DNA of 64,000 nucleotides from Hyalangium gracile (GCF_020103725.1 NZ_JAHXBG010000015.1:62001-126000), one strand, 5' to 3'. Shown: positions 25,476 through 35,297, numbered from the stretch's first letter. Notes: generated from the sequence alone by a model not told the origin. Numbers and translations are program-made.

Positions 25476-28400
25476 GGCCGACCTCCGAAGCGCTGCAGCA
25501 CCGCCGCGAGATCGGCGTCATCGATACCGTTCACCTGCCCCGTCAGGTCCTGGTTCCACTCGTAGAACGGAACCTCGGTGGTGGCGGGCGAGCTCCCCAG
25601 GCGGCTGGAGGTCGCCAGGATGTCCTGGAAGTCGATCTGGAGGTTGCGGTCCCAGTCGCCGTTGCCGTTCACGCCCTTGTCGGCCGTGGCGGACGGGTAG
25701 ATCTCCCACAGGCCGCGGCCGAAGGTGGCCGCGCGGACGAAGGCGCCCGTCCGGCTGACGAACAGGTCCCTCACCCACACCATCGGCATGCCCGCGCCGA
25801 AGCGGTGCCACGTCTGGCCACCGTCCGTGGTGCGGTACACGCCGATGTAGTTACCCACGTAGATCGTCTGGTTCGTCGTGTCGCTCGGATCGTAGCGGAT
25901 GACGTCCACGGGCAGGTTCGGCAGATCGCTGGTGCCGTTGCCCTTGAGCGGCTGCCACGTCTGGCCGCGGTCCTGGGTGATGAACACGTGGCCCATCGCG
26001 TCCGGAACCGGCGTGCCGGCGTTGGTGATCTCCGCCACGCTCGCCACGACGTAGACATCCCCCAGCGGCTTGCCGGTGGCGCCCGGCGGGAAGTCGATGC
26101 TGGAGGTGCTGAGGATGATCTCCTCGTTGGTGATCGAGCCGCTGTTGTCCAGGTCGACCGAGAGCAGGTTGCTGCGCGTCCAGGTGCACTCGTTGCTGGG
26201 CGTCGTCAGCGTGCAGTTGCTCGTCACGCGGAAGCGGCCGCCGCTGGTGGCCACGCCGATCAGGCCGTCCCACACGGTGGACGGGTACATGTTGCGGTGG
26301 GTGCCAGAGGAGCACGCGCCGCTGTCCAGCGGCCCCGACGGGTTGCCGAGCAGCTCCCACGAGTTGGTGGAGTAGAACGGGTCCGTCACGTAGCGCCACA
26401 CGCCCTTGTCGGTGACGGTGAGGACCGCGGGACCGGTGGCCGCCGTCGCGGTGCGAATCGGCTGCACGCGCGTGTAGAACTGACCCGCCGTGCTGTCGCC
26501 CGAGCAGGGCAGCGTCGGGTAGTCGTTCGTGGGGCCGTAGACGAACCAGCTCTCGCCGCGGTTGCAGTCGTACGCGTCGGGGTCGCACACGCGGATCGAC
26601 ACGTTGTAGACCGAGCCCCAGTACACGCGATCGCCCGGAACCTCGGAGGCCGCGGAGCCGAAGCCGTCACCGCCGATGATCTGGTTGAACGAGGTGGGGA
26701 ACTGCGGGCTGTCACGGAAGCGCGTGCCGTTGTCCTGCAGGCCGCCGTAGACCAGGAACGGGCTGCCCGTGTGCTCGTCGCCCGAGGCGATGTTGTAGAA
26801 CAGGTGCGAGACGATGCCGCGGTTGGGGTAGTCCCAGCGGATGTTGCGGTCGATCACCGCCGCCGTCGTGAAGACGTTGCGCGACACGAAGAGGCCGCCG
26901 TCCGTGCCCGCGATGGCCATGTAGCTGCTGGGCGACAGGCGCACGATCTTCATCTCGTGGTAGTCGGCGTGCACGTACGGCAGGCGCCCATCCGCCGTCT
27001 GGCCGTTGTTGCCGGAGGGCAGCCAGTGCGCCACCAGCTCCCACACGGGGGTGGCCGCCGTGCCGTTCACCGTGCGGATCGCGCACAGCGAGCCGCCGAT
27101 GAGGACGTTGTTGTTGTTGCCCGGATCCACGCCGACCGTCTGGTCGTACCAGGCCTGGCCGGTCTGCACGTTCTGGCTGCGGCAGTTGGTGCTGAGCGTG
27201 GGGTTGCGCAGCGTGCCCGTGACGTTCACGAACGTGGCGCCCGAGTCCGTGGAGCGCCAGATGCCCGCGCCGCTCGAGCCGTCGGCGGCGGCCACCTGGG
27301 CGTAGATGACGGTGGTGCCGTCCGCGGCGGGGGTGCCGCCGCCCATGTCGATGCGCGTCACGTTGGTGGCGGGCAGCGCGCCAGCCGCCGCGCGCGACTC
27401 CCAGGTGACGCCCGCGTCGCTGGAGGTCCAGATGTCGCCCGCGCCGGACTCACCGCTGGCCACCCAGCGGCTCACGCCGTTGATGGTGCCGGCGTGGACG
27501 ATCGTCCAGACGCTCTCCTGCCCCTGGGAACCGGCGTTGGCCATGTCCACCAGCGTCCACGTCTTGCCGCCGTCCACCGAGCGGAACATGCCCCAGTCCG
27601 AGCCGGCCAGGACGATGTCGGAGTTGGCGGGATCCACCGCGATGGCCCGCACGCTCGTGGCCTTGCCCTCGCTGCCGCCGCTGGTCTCGGGGTAGACACC
27701 TTCCAGCCGCACCGGCTCCGACCAGGTGACGCCCCCGTTGGTGCTCTTGATCATGTGCCCGCTGGGCGAGTCGGTGAAGTCTCCCAGGCCGGCGTAGATC
27801 GTCTCCGGGTCGTTCGGGTCCATGGCGATGGCGCCGATGGCCAGGTTCCCGATCGTCTCGGTGATGGGGTACCAGACGGGGTTCTTCTCCTGGAAGGTGA
27901 ACGTCTTCCAGATGCCGCCGCCGGACGTGGAGGTGTAGGCGATGTTCGCGTTGCCCGGGTGCACCAGGATGCCCGTGGTGCGGCCCGAGTCCACCTGCAG
28001 GTACTCGGTGCCGTTGAACTGGAAGCGCGCGTCGGTGGGGCCCAGGTTGACCCACTGCTTGCCCGGCGTCTGCAGCACGGAGAGCGGCGCGGCGTCCTTC
28101 GCCCGCGGATCGATGGCCTGGTTCTTCGGCATCAGGTCCGACCAGCGCTGCGCCTCACGCCGCGCGATGCGCGCCAGCTGATCCGCGGAGTCCGGCGACT
28201 TCTCGCCGTAATAGTTGCGGTTGGCCATCTTGCGCAGCAGCGCGTCGTCCGAGACTTCCTCCTCGGCGCCCTCGGCCTCGTTCTCCACCAGCGCCGCGGA
28301 AGCGCGAGGAGTGAGCACATAGGGGCTCTCCTTGTCGCCCGTCTGGACGAAGTCGGAGAGCTGCATGCGGTGGGTGGCGTCACGCCACCGCCGGTAGGCA

Positions 28401-28480
28401 CTCACGCCCGTGGGAAGCAGGGCTGCGGAGATGCCAATACCAGCGATGGCTCCTACGAGGATTCGTTTATGCACGGGCAA
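25472..28480 (-). CDS. Secreted BNR/Asp-box beta-propeller protein with dockerin-like C-terminus
   Basis: About 1,002 residues. The best start is a TTG at 28480, 7 nt after GGAG; GTG at 28474 is the alternative. Signal/anchor (KRILVGAIAGIGISAALLPT), a charged pro-region, then a large propeller with at least six Asp-box motifs: STNGGVTWS, SVDGGKTWT, SSDAGVTWE, STDSGATF, TQDRGQTWQ, TTDGGQTWH. This VPS10/sialidase-like fold is common in secreted glycan-binding or glycan-cleaving enzymes; no sialidase RIP motif was seen, so enzymatic activity is not claimed. The C-terminal about 65 residues hold two calcium-loop repeats (NGNGDWDRNLQIDFQD and NQDLTGQVNGIDDADL) resembling a type I dockerin. Confidence 0.8.
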   Translation of the reverse strand: MPVHKRILVGAIAGIGISAALLPTGVSAYRRWRDATHRMQLSDFVQTGDKESPYVLTPRASAALVENEAEGAEEEVSDDALLRKMANRNYYGEKSPDSADQLARIARREAQRWSDLMPKNQAIDPRAKDAAPLSVLQTPGKQWVNLGPTDARFQFNGTEYLQVDSGRTTGILVHPGNANIAYTSTSGGGIWKTFTFQEKNPVWYPITETIGNLAIGAIAMDPNDPETIYAGLGDFTDSPSGHMIKSTNGGVTWSEPVRLEGVYPETSGGSEGKATSVRAIAVDPANSDIVLAGSDWGMFRSVDGGKTWTLVDMANAGSQGQESVWTIVHAGTINGVSRWVASGESGAGDIWTSSDAGVTWESRAAAGALPATNVTRIDMGGGTPAADGTTVIYAQVAAADGSSGAGIWRSTDSGATFVNVTGTLRNPTLSTNCRSQNVQTGQAWYDQTVGVDPGNNNNVLIGGSLCAIRTVNGTAATPVWELVAHWLPSGNNGQTADGRLPYVHADYHEMKIVRLSPSSYMAIAGTDGGLFVSRNVFTTAAVIDRNIRWDYPNRGIVSHLFYNIASGDEHTGSPFLVYGGLQDNGTRFRDSPQFPTSFNQIIGGDGFGSAASEVPGDRVYWGSVYNVSIRVCDPDAYDCNRGESWFVYGPTNDYPTLPCSGDSTAGQFYTRVQPIRTATAATGPAVLTVTDKGVWRYVTDPFYSTNSWELLGNPSGPLDSGACSSGTHRNMYPSTVWDGLIGVATSGGRFRVTSNCTLTTPSNECTWTRSNLLSVDLDNSGSITNEEIILSTSSIDFPPGATGKPLGDVYVVASVAEITNAGTPVPDAMGHVFITQDRGQTWQPLKGNGTSDLPNLPVDVIRYDPSDTTNQTIYVGNYIGVYRTTDGGQTWHRFGAGMPMVWVRDLFVSRTGAFVRAATFGRGLWEIYPSATADKGVNGNGDWDRNLQIDFQDILATSSRLGSSPATTEVPFYEWNQDLTGQVNGIDDADLAAVLQRFGGRP

Positions 28481-28589
28481 GCCGAATCTCCTTGGGAGAC
28501 CCAATGGGGGATGAGGGCTCGCAGCGTAATGAAAATGTCAGCTGGAAGGCAAAGCCAAGCCTTGCCTCCGACTTGCCCGTGAATCGCGA

Positions 28590-30749
28590 CTACCGAGCGA
28601 GAGCAGCTTCCGTGGCGCGCAGCAGCGGGTCGGCGCTGACGGGCGAGCCGGTGGCATTCACCATCCACTGATCCGGCGTCACCGCGCCGTAGCGGGCCAT
28701 GCGCTCGAACTCCGCGCCCAGCGGGCCCTTCTTCTTCATCTGCTCCTCGATCTGGAACGCGATGAGGTGCCCCAGCGGGTAGTCGGGCAGGTACATGGGG
28801 TAGGCGATCATGTGGCTGTAGATGCCCAGCAGCGGCGTGCCCTGCCCTCCCAGCACCGGCGCGTAGTAGCGATCCCACGTGTCCTTCGCGATCGCCACCG
28901 TCGCGTCCCGCAGCTGCGCGGGCGTGGCGTCCGGGTGCTCGTACAGCCAGTGCCAGACGGCAACGTCCACCAGTGCGACTCCGGCGATCTCCCACGTGGC
29001 CCAGAAGTCGTTGAGCACCCGCTCCTTCTCGGCGGCGGCGTCCGGCCTGCCCAGCCCCAGCAGCTCCTGATCGCGCGCCTGGAAGACGAAGGCGAGCGCC
29101 TCCGTGAAGGCGTTGTTGGGCACGCCCTGCAGCAGCGTGTGGTCCACGTCATAGAGCGAGAACACCTGCTCCACGTTGTGCCCCAGCTCGTGCACGGCGA
29201 TGTTGTAGCCCTTGTAGTTCATCCCGCCCTTCTCCACCCGGGTGCGCAGGCGGGGGAAGTCTCCGCGCCGCGTGGCCGGCATGGCGTGGCCCGCCCCGCG
29301 CGAAGGGTCCACGCGGATGCGCTCGGACAGGTACGTGGCGCGCTCCTTGGTGAAGCCCAGCCCCTGGAGGATGCGGGGGATGTCCTTGGCGAACGCCTCC
29401 GGCGTCGGGTAGCGCTGGCGCGTCATCTTGTCGAGCTCCGCCTCCGAGCGCGAGGAGCCCGGCCGGAACCCGTTGAACCACAAGTCCTGCGGCTCCAGCT
29501 TGCGCCCCAGCCGCTGCTCGATGAGCTGCGCCACCCGGGGCACCAGCGGCGAGGTGAGCACCTGCGTCAGCAGCGCCTTCACCCGCTCCTCGGGCAGCTC
29601 GCGCTGGAACTCGAAGGTGCGGGCGATCTGCGTGGGCGCCACCGGCACGAAGGGGTCCACCTTGCGCGCGGCGTGGAAGTGGGCGAGCAGCCGGGCGTAG
29701 CGCGTGTCCGGCTCGGGCGCCGTGGCCACCTGGGCCGGGCGCGCGGGGGCATCCGCCTCCACCGTGTCCGCGGGCGCCACCGTGACGGCGTTGGTGAACG
29801 GATCCCAGTCCACCCGCGGGTTGTCGATCACGGCCGCCGGGATCGACTGCGTGACGATGCGCTCCATCACCTTGACGATCAGCCGCTGCCTGGCCTGCCC
29901 CTGCGCCTTGTCCGCGTAGTTGGCCTTCAACTCGTCTCGCAGGTTCCAGTGGCTGATGAGGCGCAGCCCCTTGGGGAACAGCCGCTTGCCGTCCTTGCCG
30001 TCCACCACGTGGTGCATCCACACGTTGTACTCGGCGATGTACAGGTCCGCCTCCGCGCCCGCGCGGGAGACCTGCTGCTGCACCTCGGCGGGCACGCGCT
30101 TGTAGAAGCGCCCGGCCAGCCGCGCCTCGGCCCACTGCCGGCGCGTGTAGTCCTTGGCGTGCGCGGTGCGCTCGGCCAGCGTGGTGAGCGGGAAGTTCAA
30201 CAGCACCACGAAGCCGATCTTCGACTTGAAGAGATCCTCGGTGACGTTCGCGCTGGGATCGTACGCGGCCAGCAGCGGATCCACCGGCAGCAGCGGCCCC
30301 ACGTCGATGTCCGTGGCCCAGCGCAGCTCGCGGCCCACCTCGTTGAAGTGGCCATCCAGCTGCTCGAAGATGTGCTCGAGCCGCGCGAAGGTGGCGTCCA
30401 GCTTCTTCGGATCGGCCAGGAAGTGCTCGCGGACGAAGGCCGCCATGTCCCCGTCCTCCGGGCGCCACTGCGCGGCCACCTGCTCCACGCCGCGCTCGAT
30501 GCGCGCGCGCTGGGCCTCGCCGTGCTGCTTGACCAGCTCCGCCTTCAGGGCGGTGGTGTCCGGCTTCTTCGTGGGCGTGGCGGCGGACGCGCCGGAGGGA
30601 GAGGTCATGGGTGAGGCCTCCGAGGCGGCGGGGGCTGGAGCGCTCGTGGGCTCAGCGGCGCCCGAGGCGGCGCCCGGTGGAGTGGACGCACAGCCAAGCA
30701 TCGTGAGCAGGGGGAGCAGGCGGGCGCAGCGGGGCAGAAACGATCGCAA
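28590..30749 (-). CDS. Zinc metallopeptidase lipoprotein (HELGH gluzincin)
   Basis: 719 residues from a TTG at 30749 with a strong Shine-Dalgarno (GGAGG, 6-nt spacer). Lipoprotein signal LLPLLTMLGC, Ala/Pro/Ser linker, then an all-helical domain. The active site is NIAVHELGHNVEQVFSLYDV (about residue 515-535) with a downstream Glu in AFTEALAFVFQ as the likely third zinc ligand. HExxH plus E and the helical architecture place it among gluzincins near the M3 family. Envelope-located and probably digests peptides from prey or turnover. The csp terminator lies immediately upstream. Confidence 0.82.
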   Translation of the reverse strand: MRSFLPRCARLLPLLTMLGCASTPPGAASGAAEPTSAPAPAASEASPMTSPSGASAATPTKKPDTTALKAELVKQHGEAQRARIERGVEQVAAQWRPEDGDMAAFVREHFLADPKKLDATFARLEHIFEQLDGHFNEVGRELRWATDIDVGPLLPVDPLLAAYDPSANVTEDLFKSKIGFVVLLNFPLTTLAERTAHAKDYTRRQWAEARLAGRFYKRVPAEVQQQVSRAGAEADLYIAEYNVWMHHVVDGKDGKRLFPKGLRLISHWNLRDELKANYADKAQGQARQRLIVKVMERIVTQSIPAAVIDNPRVDWDPFTNAVTVAPADTVEADAPARPAQVATAPEPDTRYARLLAHFHAARKVDPFVPVAPTQIARTFEFQRELPEERVKALLTQVLTSPLVPRVAQLIEQRLGRKLEPQDLWFNGFRPGSSRSEAELDKMTRQRYPTPEAFAKDIPRILQGLGFTKERATYLSERIRVDPSRGAGHAMPATRRGDFPRLRTRVEKGGMNYKGYNIAVHELGHNVEQVFSLYDVDHTLLQGVPNNAFTEALAFVFQARDQELLGLGRPDAAAEKERVLNDFWATWEIAGVALVDVAVWHWLYEHPDATPAQLRDATVAIAKDTWDRYYAPVLGGQGTPLLGIYSHMIAYPMYLPDYPLGHLIAFQIEEQMKKKGPLGAEFERMARYGAVTPDQWMVNATGSPVSADPLLRATEAALAR

Positions 30750-30760
30750 GCAGGGCCTCC

Positions 30761-30800
30761 AGAAAACGACGAGGGCCCGACCCTCTCGGATCGGACCCTC
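30761..30800 (-). terminator. Intrinsic terminator of the cold-shock gene
   Basis: Minus strand GAGGGTCCGA (30800-30791), 10-nt loop, TCGGGCCCTC (30780-30771), followed by GTCGTTTTCT. A 10-bp stem with one G-T pair and a short T-run, 28 bp after the csp stop and just before the ribosome-binding site of the metallopeptidase gene. Confidence 0.8.
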
Positions 30801-30827
30801 ATGCGCAACGAAGAACGAGAGCCAGAA

Positions 30828-31031
30828 CTACGCGGCGCGCACGTTCTGGGCCTGCAGGCCCTTGGGGCCGCGGGTCACCTCGAAGGACACCTTCTGCCCC
30901 TCCTGCAGGGTGCGGAAGCCATCCATGTTGATGGCGGTGTGGTGGCAGAACACGTCCTCGCCACCCCCGTCCTGCGTGATGAAGCCAAAGCCCTTCGCAT
31001 CGTTGAACCACTTCACGGTACCAGTAGCCAT
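30828..31031 (-). CDS. Cold-shock-domain protein (CspA family)
   Basis: 67 residues from [20 protein letters not shown]; the in-frame extension to 31058 (MKKEEEKTA) is purine-rich Shine-Dalgarno sequence rather than coding. RNP1 (KGFGFIT) and RNP2 (DVFCHHTAI) are present. Binds single-stranded nucleic acid and melts RNA structure; several such genes exist in myxobacteria and not all respond to cold. It has its own terminator, and the roughly 120-bp upstream region is relatively AT-rich. Confidence 0.95.
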   Translation of the reverse strand: MATGTVKWFNDAKGFGFITQDGGGEDVFCHHTAINMDGFRTLQEGQKVSFEVTRGPKGLQAQNVRAA

Positions 31032-31151
31032 TGCCGTCTTCTCTTCTTCTTTCTTCACGGACGCGGAAATCGCCGTCCGGTCCCTACGAGCAAATCCCGA
31101 TAGAGCAAGGAGAATGTAAGCTGGCCTTCCACTCGTGTCTACACGGGAAAG

Positions 31152-33011
31152 CTACCAACCACACGTCTGTCCCTTGTTCTGCTCCTGCAGCCACTGGCGG
31201 AGCGGGGCGAAATACTCGATGAGCGGGGTGGCATCCATCTGGCGCTGGCCCGTCATGGCGGCCATGGCGTCCTGCCAGGGCTTGCTGGCCCCCATCTCCA
31301 GCATGGCCTGGAGCCGCTTGCCCGCCTCCTTGTTCCCATACACGGAGCACTCGTGGAGCGGGCCCTTGAAGCCGGCCGCCTCGCACATGGACTTGTGGAA
31401 CTGGAACTGGAGGACGCGCGCCAGGAAGTAGCGCGTGTACGGGACGTTGGCCGGCACGTGGTACTTGGCGCCCGCGTCGAAGCTCTCCTCGGTGCGGCTC
31501 ACCGGCGCGGTGATGCCCTGGTACTTCTCGCGCAGCGCCCACCAGGACTTGTTGTAGTCGGCCGGCGACGTCTTGCCCGCGAAGATGTCCCAGCGCCACT
31601 GATCGATGACCAGGCCGAAGGGCAGGAAGGCCACCTTCTCCAGCGCGTCCTTCAGCTGGAGGTTGATGAGGTTCTTCTCGTTCTTCGGCACGTCCTTCAG
31701 CAGGCCGATCTGCTTGAGATAGCCCGGGGTGATGGACAGGGTGATGGCGTCGCCGATGGCCTCGTGGAAGCCGTCATTGGCGCCCGACTGAAAGAGCACC
31801 GGGAGCGTGTAGTAGTAGGTGAAGTAGTAGTTGTGCCCCAGCTCGTGGTGGATGGTGACGAGATCCTCCTCGGTGGGCTTGATGCACATCTTGATGCGCA
31901 GATCGTTGTTGAACGTCACGTCCCACGCGCTGGCGTGGCAGACCACGTCCCGGTCGCGCGGCTTGGTGAACATGGAGTTCTTCCAGAAGCTCTCCGGCAG
32001 CGGCTTGAGCCCCAGCGAGGTGAAGAAGCCCTCGCCCGTCTTCACCAGCTTGATGGGATCGTAGGCCTGCTTCTTGATGGAGGCCGTCACGTCCAGGCTG
32101 GCCTGGCCGGGGTACGGCTCCACGAGCGGATAGATGTTGTTCCACTCCTGGGCCCACATGTTGCCCAGCAGGTGCGCCGGGATGGGCTTGCCGGCAGGCA
32201 CCTTGTCCGCGCCGTACTTCTTGGAGAGCCGGCCGCGCACGTAGCAGTGGAGATCGTCGTACAGCGGCTTGACCTGGCCCCACAGCCGCTGGACTTCCTT
32301 CTCGAAGGCGTCGGGCGGCATGTCATAGGCAGACTTCCAGAGGTCACCCGAGTTGGCGAAGCCGATCTCCTTGGCGCCCTCGTTGCCCAGCGCCACGAAG
32401 CGCTCGTAGAGCGGGCGCATGGGCGGGGAGATGCTGTGCCAGCCGGACCACGCGTCGAGCAGCTCGTCGTAGTTGCGGCTGGTGGACATCACGTCCTCGA
32501 GCTCGCCCAGATCGCGGCAGGACTCCTTTCCGGCCTTGTCCTTCTTGCAGTACTTGCCCTTGCCGTAGGCGCCCTCGAGCTTGGCGGCGAGGCCCGTCAG
32601 CTCGGCGCGCTTCTGCGGATCCGAGGGCGCGGCCAGCGGGGCGTTGACGCGCAGCAGGTGCAGGGTACGCGCGGTGGCCGGGTCCAGCTTCAGGCCGTCG
32701 AAGCGGCGGGAGTCCTTGATGGCCTGGTTCATGTAGCCGAGGACTTCCTCGTTGATCCACGCCGCGTTCTGCTCGGTGTCGTCGGTGATGTACGTGGACT
32801 TGATCCACTCGGCGGTGGCCTGCCTCACCAGGAGCCGCTTGAGGTCCGCGTTGACGCGCTCCGCGAACTTCCGGGCCTCCTCGGCGGTGGCCTTGCCCTG
32901 GTTGGAGGGGATCGCGGGGCCTTGCCCCTGAGCCGCCGCAGGCAGAGCGGACAGCAAGGCGGCCGCGCAGGCCGCACGCAGTGTGGACAGCAGGGAGTGG
33001 TGTCGAATCAT
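31152..33011 (-). CDS. Peptidase family M2 (angiotensin-converting-enzyme homologue)
   Basis: 619 residues from an ATG at 33011 (an extension to 33083 is unsupported). Signal peptide (MIRHHSLLSTLRAACAAALL ending PAAAQG). Zinc site LVTIHHELGHNYYFTYYYTL with the downstream glutamate in DGFHEAIGDAI, exactly as in ACE. Substrate-pocket blocks such as GNMWAQEWNNIYPLVEPYPG, SRTEESFDAGAKYHVPANVP and CHASAWDV are also conserved. A dipeptidyl carboxypeptidase, exported to the periplasm or medium. Monocistronic, divergent from the kinase gene at 33147. Confidence 0.93.
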   Translation of the reverse strand: MIRHHSLLSTLRAACAAALLSALPAAAQGQGPAIPSNQGKATAEEARKFAERVNADLKRLLVRQATAEWIKSTYITDDTEQNAAWINEEVLGYMNQAIKDSRRFDGLKLDPATARTLHLLRVNAPLAAPSDPQKRAELTGLAAKLEGAYGKGKYCKKDKAGKESCRDLGELEDVMSTSRNYDELLDAWSGWHSISPPMRPLYERFVALGNEGAKEIGFANSGDLWKSAYDMPPDAFEKEVQRLWGQVKPLYDDLHCYVRGRLSKKYGADKVPAGKPIPAHLLGNMWAQEWNNIYPLVEPYPGQASLDVTASIKKQAYDPIKLVKTGEGFFTSLGLKPLPESFWKNSMFTKPRDRDVVCHASAWDVTFNNDLRIKMCIKPTEEDLVTIHHELGHNYYFTYYYTLPVLFQSGANDGFHEAIGDAITLSITPGYLKQIGLLKDVPKNEKNLINLQLKDALEKVAFLPFGLVIDQWRWDIFAGKTSPADYNKSWWALREKYQGITAPVSRTEESFDAGAKYHVPANVPYTRYFLARVLQFQFHKSMCEAAGFKGPLHECSVYGNKEAGKRLQAMLEMGASKPWQDAMAAMTGQRQMDATPLIEYFAPLRQWLQEQNKGQTCGW

Positions 33012-33146
33012 GGCGGGCGACCCTAGAGGAACCGCCGCCTGAAGGCATCCTGAAACGTCGGGTCCAGCACGGGGTGTCGACAAGGCCTACGACTGCGGGA
33101 GTACAGGCAGGGCCCCCTCACTGGCCGTAGGTAAGCCGTTGGGGAC

Positions 33147-35207
33147 ATGGCTTTCCAACCAGGCACACGCTTCGATCGATATGAGCTCGTCTCGCGACTC
33201 GGCCACGGAGGAATGGCCGAGGCATGGAGGGCTCGCCTGCTGGGAGAAGCCGGCGTCACCAAGCCCGTGCTCATCAAGAAGGTCCTGTCCGAGTACACGA
33301 CGGACGAGGCCTTCATCGCCATGTTCATCAGCGAGGCGCGCATCTCCGCCACGCTCTCCCACGGCAACATCGCGCAGGTCTACGACTTCGGACGTACGGA
33401 CGGGGACTACTTCCTGGCCATGGAGTACGTGGACGGGCAGCCGCTCAACCGCATCATCAAGTGCGCGCAGCGCCTCGGGTTGTCCGCCATCCCCGTGCCG
33501 TTGGCCTGCTTCATCGTCGCGGAGATCTGCCGGGGGCTTCACTATGCCCATACGCGCAAGGATGGCAGCGGCAACCCGCTGGGGATCGTCCATCGGGACA
33601 TCTCTCCCGACAACGTGCTCGTCAGCTATGAGGGCCAGGTCAAGATCGTCGACTTCGGCATCGCCAAGGCTCGCGAGATGCGCGAGTTCAAGACCGAGCC
33701 AGGGATCGTCAAGGGCAAGTTCCTCTTCTTCTCACCCGAGCAGGCCATGGGAGAGGAAGTCGATGCCCGTACGGACGTCTGGGCAACCGGGGTCGTGCTG
33801 TACCAGCTGCTCTGTGGGACGCTTCCCATCGAGGGGCCGCAGCACCTGGCGTTGACCCGGCTCATCCGCGGTGAGTTCCCGCCTCCTCGCGAGCTGAATC
33901 CGGCGCTCCCCCCGGAGCTGAGCGACATCGTCATGCGGGCCCTGTGTGTAGAGCGCGAGCAACGGTTCGAGTCCTGCGATGCGTTCGAGGACGCCCTGGT
34001 CGGCTTCCTCAACACCCTCTCGTCCCGCGTCTCCTCCACCTCCCTGTCCCACTTCGTCCAGGAGATGTTCCGTGAGGATCTGACCCGCGAGGGCAAGGTG
34101 GTCCAGGTTCCCGCTTCGTTCCTGGAGCAGCTCGCCCGGTGGAAAGGGAGTGCGGCGCTTACGATCAGCATGCGGTCGCCCGTCTCGCTGATGACAACGC
34201 CGGTGAAGCCGACCGTCCGCTCGTCGCCTCTGACTCTCGTCCCTTCCTCCCTTCCGGCTACCGTCCCTTCCTCGGTTACCACCGCCGCTTCCGCTCCATC
34301 CTTCTCCAAGCGCTCGGCACTGATCTGGGGCGTAGGCGCGGGTGTGGTGGTTTCAGGTCTGTTCCTGGCCATTGCGTTGATGGTGCTGGGGAAGCCGAGA
34401 ACTCCCCTGGACACTCAGCCGCCGCAGAGCCCTCCCGCGAGCCAGAAACCGTCCCCTCCTCCACCGAGCACTCCGGCTCAGACAGTTCCCTCGCAGCCCT
34501 CAACCGCGGTCGTGCAGGCCCCGCCTGACAAGACCGAGCAGCCATCGGAGCCAGCCGCTCCCGCTGCCAACGTGGCTGCAGCCTCCCCGAGCCAGGAGGA
34601 ACTCAAGACTCAGCATCCGGCGCCGTCCGCAAAGCCCTCCACCGCCCCGAGCCGGGCTTCGAAGGCCGAAGCGCTGAGGGAGGAGGCAGACAAGGCCATC
34701 GATGAGAAGAACTTCCTCGCGGCCGCGAACCTCAGCGAGAAGTGCATCCAGTTCGCCCCGATGAACCCCGAGTGTCATCTGCTGTCGGGGGCCGCGCACG
34801 CCGGCCTGGGTCAGGCAGGCAAAGCCGTCGAGCGGTACCGCTCATTCCTCAAATTGGCTCCGAAGCACAAGCTCGCGGCAGAGGTCACCGAGAACCTGAA
34901 GCTCTTGGAGGCCCGCCTCGCAAAAGATGCGCGCCAGTTGTACAAAGATGCGCGCCAGCTCTACAACGAGAAGAAGTATCCGGAAGCTCTGAGCCTGGCG
35001 GAACGATGCCTCTCACTCGAGAGCAAAAACGCCGACTGTCACATGGTCGCGGGAGCGGCCTATTCCTTTCTGGGGCAACTCGACAAAACAGTCCGTCACT
35101 ACCAGACCTTCTTGAGCCTGGCCCCGAACCACAAGCTGGCACCAGCCATCCGGGAGAAGCTGGAGCAACAAGCGAGCAAGAAGGGCTCGGACACACCGCA
35201 GCCATGA
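33147..35207 (+). CDS. Ser/Thr protein kinase with C-terminal TPR region
   Basis: 686 residues. Kinase domain 11-290: glycine loop RLGHGGMAEAW, K44 in VLIKKV, HRDISPDN (D151, N156), DFG at D169, FFSPEQ. All catalytic residues are intact. A Pro/Ser/Thr-rich linker surrounds one membrane span (about 388-411, LIWGVGAGVVVSGLFLAIAL). The C-terminal 180 residues form TPR-like helices (FLAAANLSEKCIQFAPMNPE; YPEALSLAERCLSLESKNAD), including an in-frame near-duplicate of KDARQLY (34927-34964). The TPRs should lie outside the inner membrane. ATG start; divergent from the M2 peptidase. Confidence 0.92.
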   Translation: MAFQPGTRFDRYELVSRLGHGGMAEAWRARLLGEAGVTKPVLIKKVLSEYTTDEAFIAMFISEARISATLSHGNIAQVYDFGRTDGDYFLAMEYVDGQPLNRIIKCAQRLGLSAIPVPLACFIVAEICRGLHYAHTRKDGSGNPLGIVHRDISPDNVLVSYEGQVKIVDFGIAKAREMREFKTEPGIVKGKFLFFSPEQAMGEEVDARTDVWATGVVLYQLLCGTLPIEGPQHLALTRLIRGEFPPPRELNPALPPELSDIVMRALCVEREQRFESCDAFEDALVGFLNTLSSRVSSTSLSHFVQEMFREDLTREGKVVQVPASFLEQLARWKGSAALTISMRSPVSLMTTPVKPTVRSSPLTLVPSSLPATVPSSVTTAASAPSFSKRSALIWGVGAGVVVSGLFLAIALMVLGKPRTPLDTQPPQSPPASQKPSPPPPSTPAQTVPSQPSTAVVQAPPDKTEQPSEPAAPAANVAAASPSQEELKTQHPAPSAKPSTAPSRASKAEALREEADKAIDEKNFLAAANLSEKCIQFAPMNPECHLLSGAAHAGLGQAGKAVERYRSFLKLAPKHKLAAEVTENLKLLEARLAKDARQLYKDARQLYNEKKYPEALSLAERCLSLESKNADCHMVAGAAYSFLGQLDKTVRHYQTFLSLAPNHKLAPAIREKLEQQASKKGSDTPQP

Positions 35208-35297
35208 GACTCCTGCCTCCCCCTGCCTGCTCCCAGTCCTAGCGGGCGTCCCGCAGCCGACCTCGCGCTGGACTGCTCGGCGTTACAGCTTGAAGTC

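Noticed and set aside
25805-28582. 925-residue plus-strand frame opposite the propeller gene
   Set aside because: Antisense shadow; the Asp-box motifs are on the minus strand.
30828-31058. Nine-residue longer start for the cold-shock protein
   Set aside because: The extra codons (MKKEEEKTA) are the purine-rich ribosome-binding region; all family members start at MATGTVKWF or close to it.
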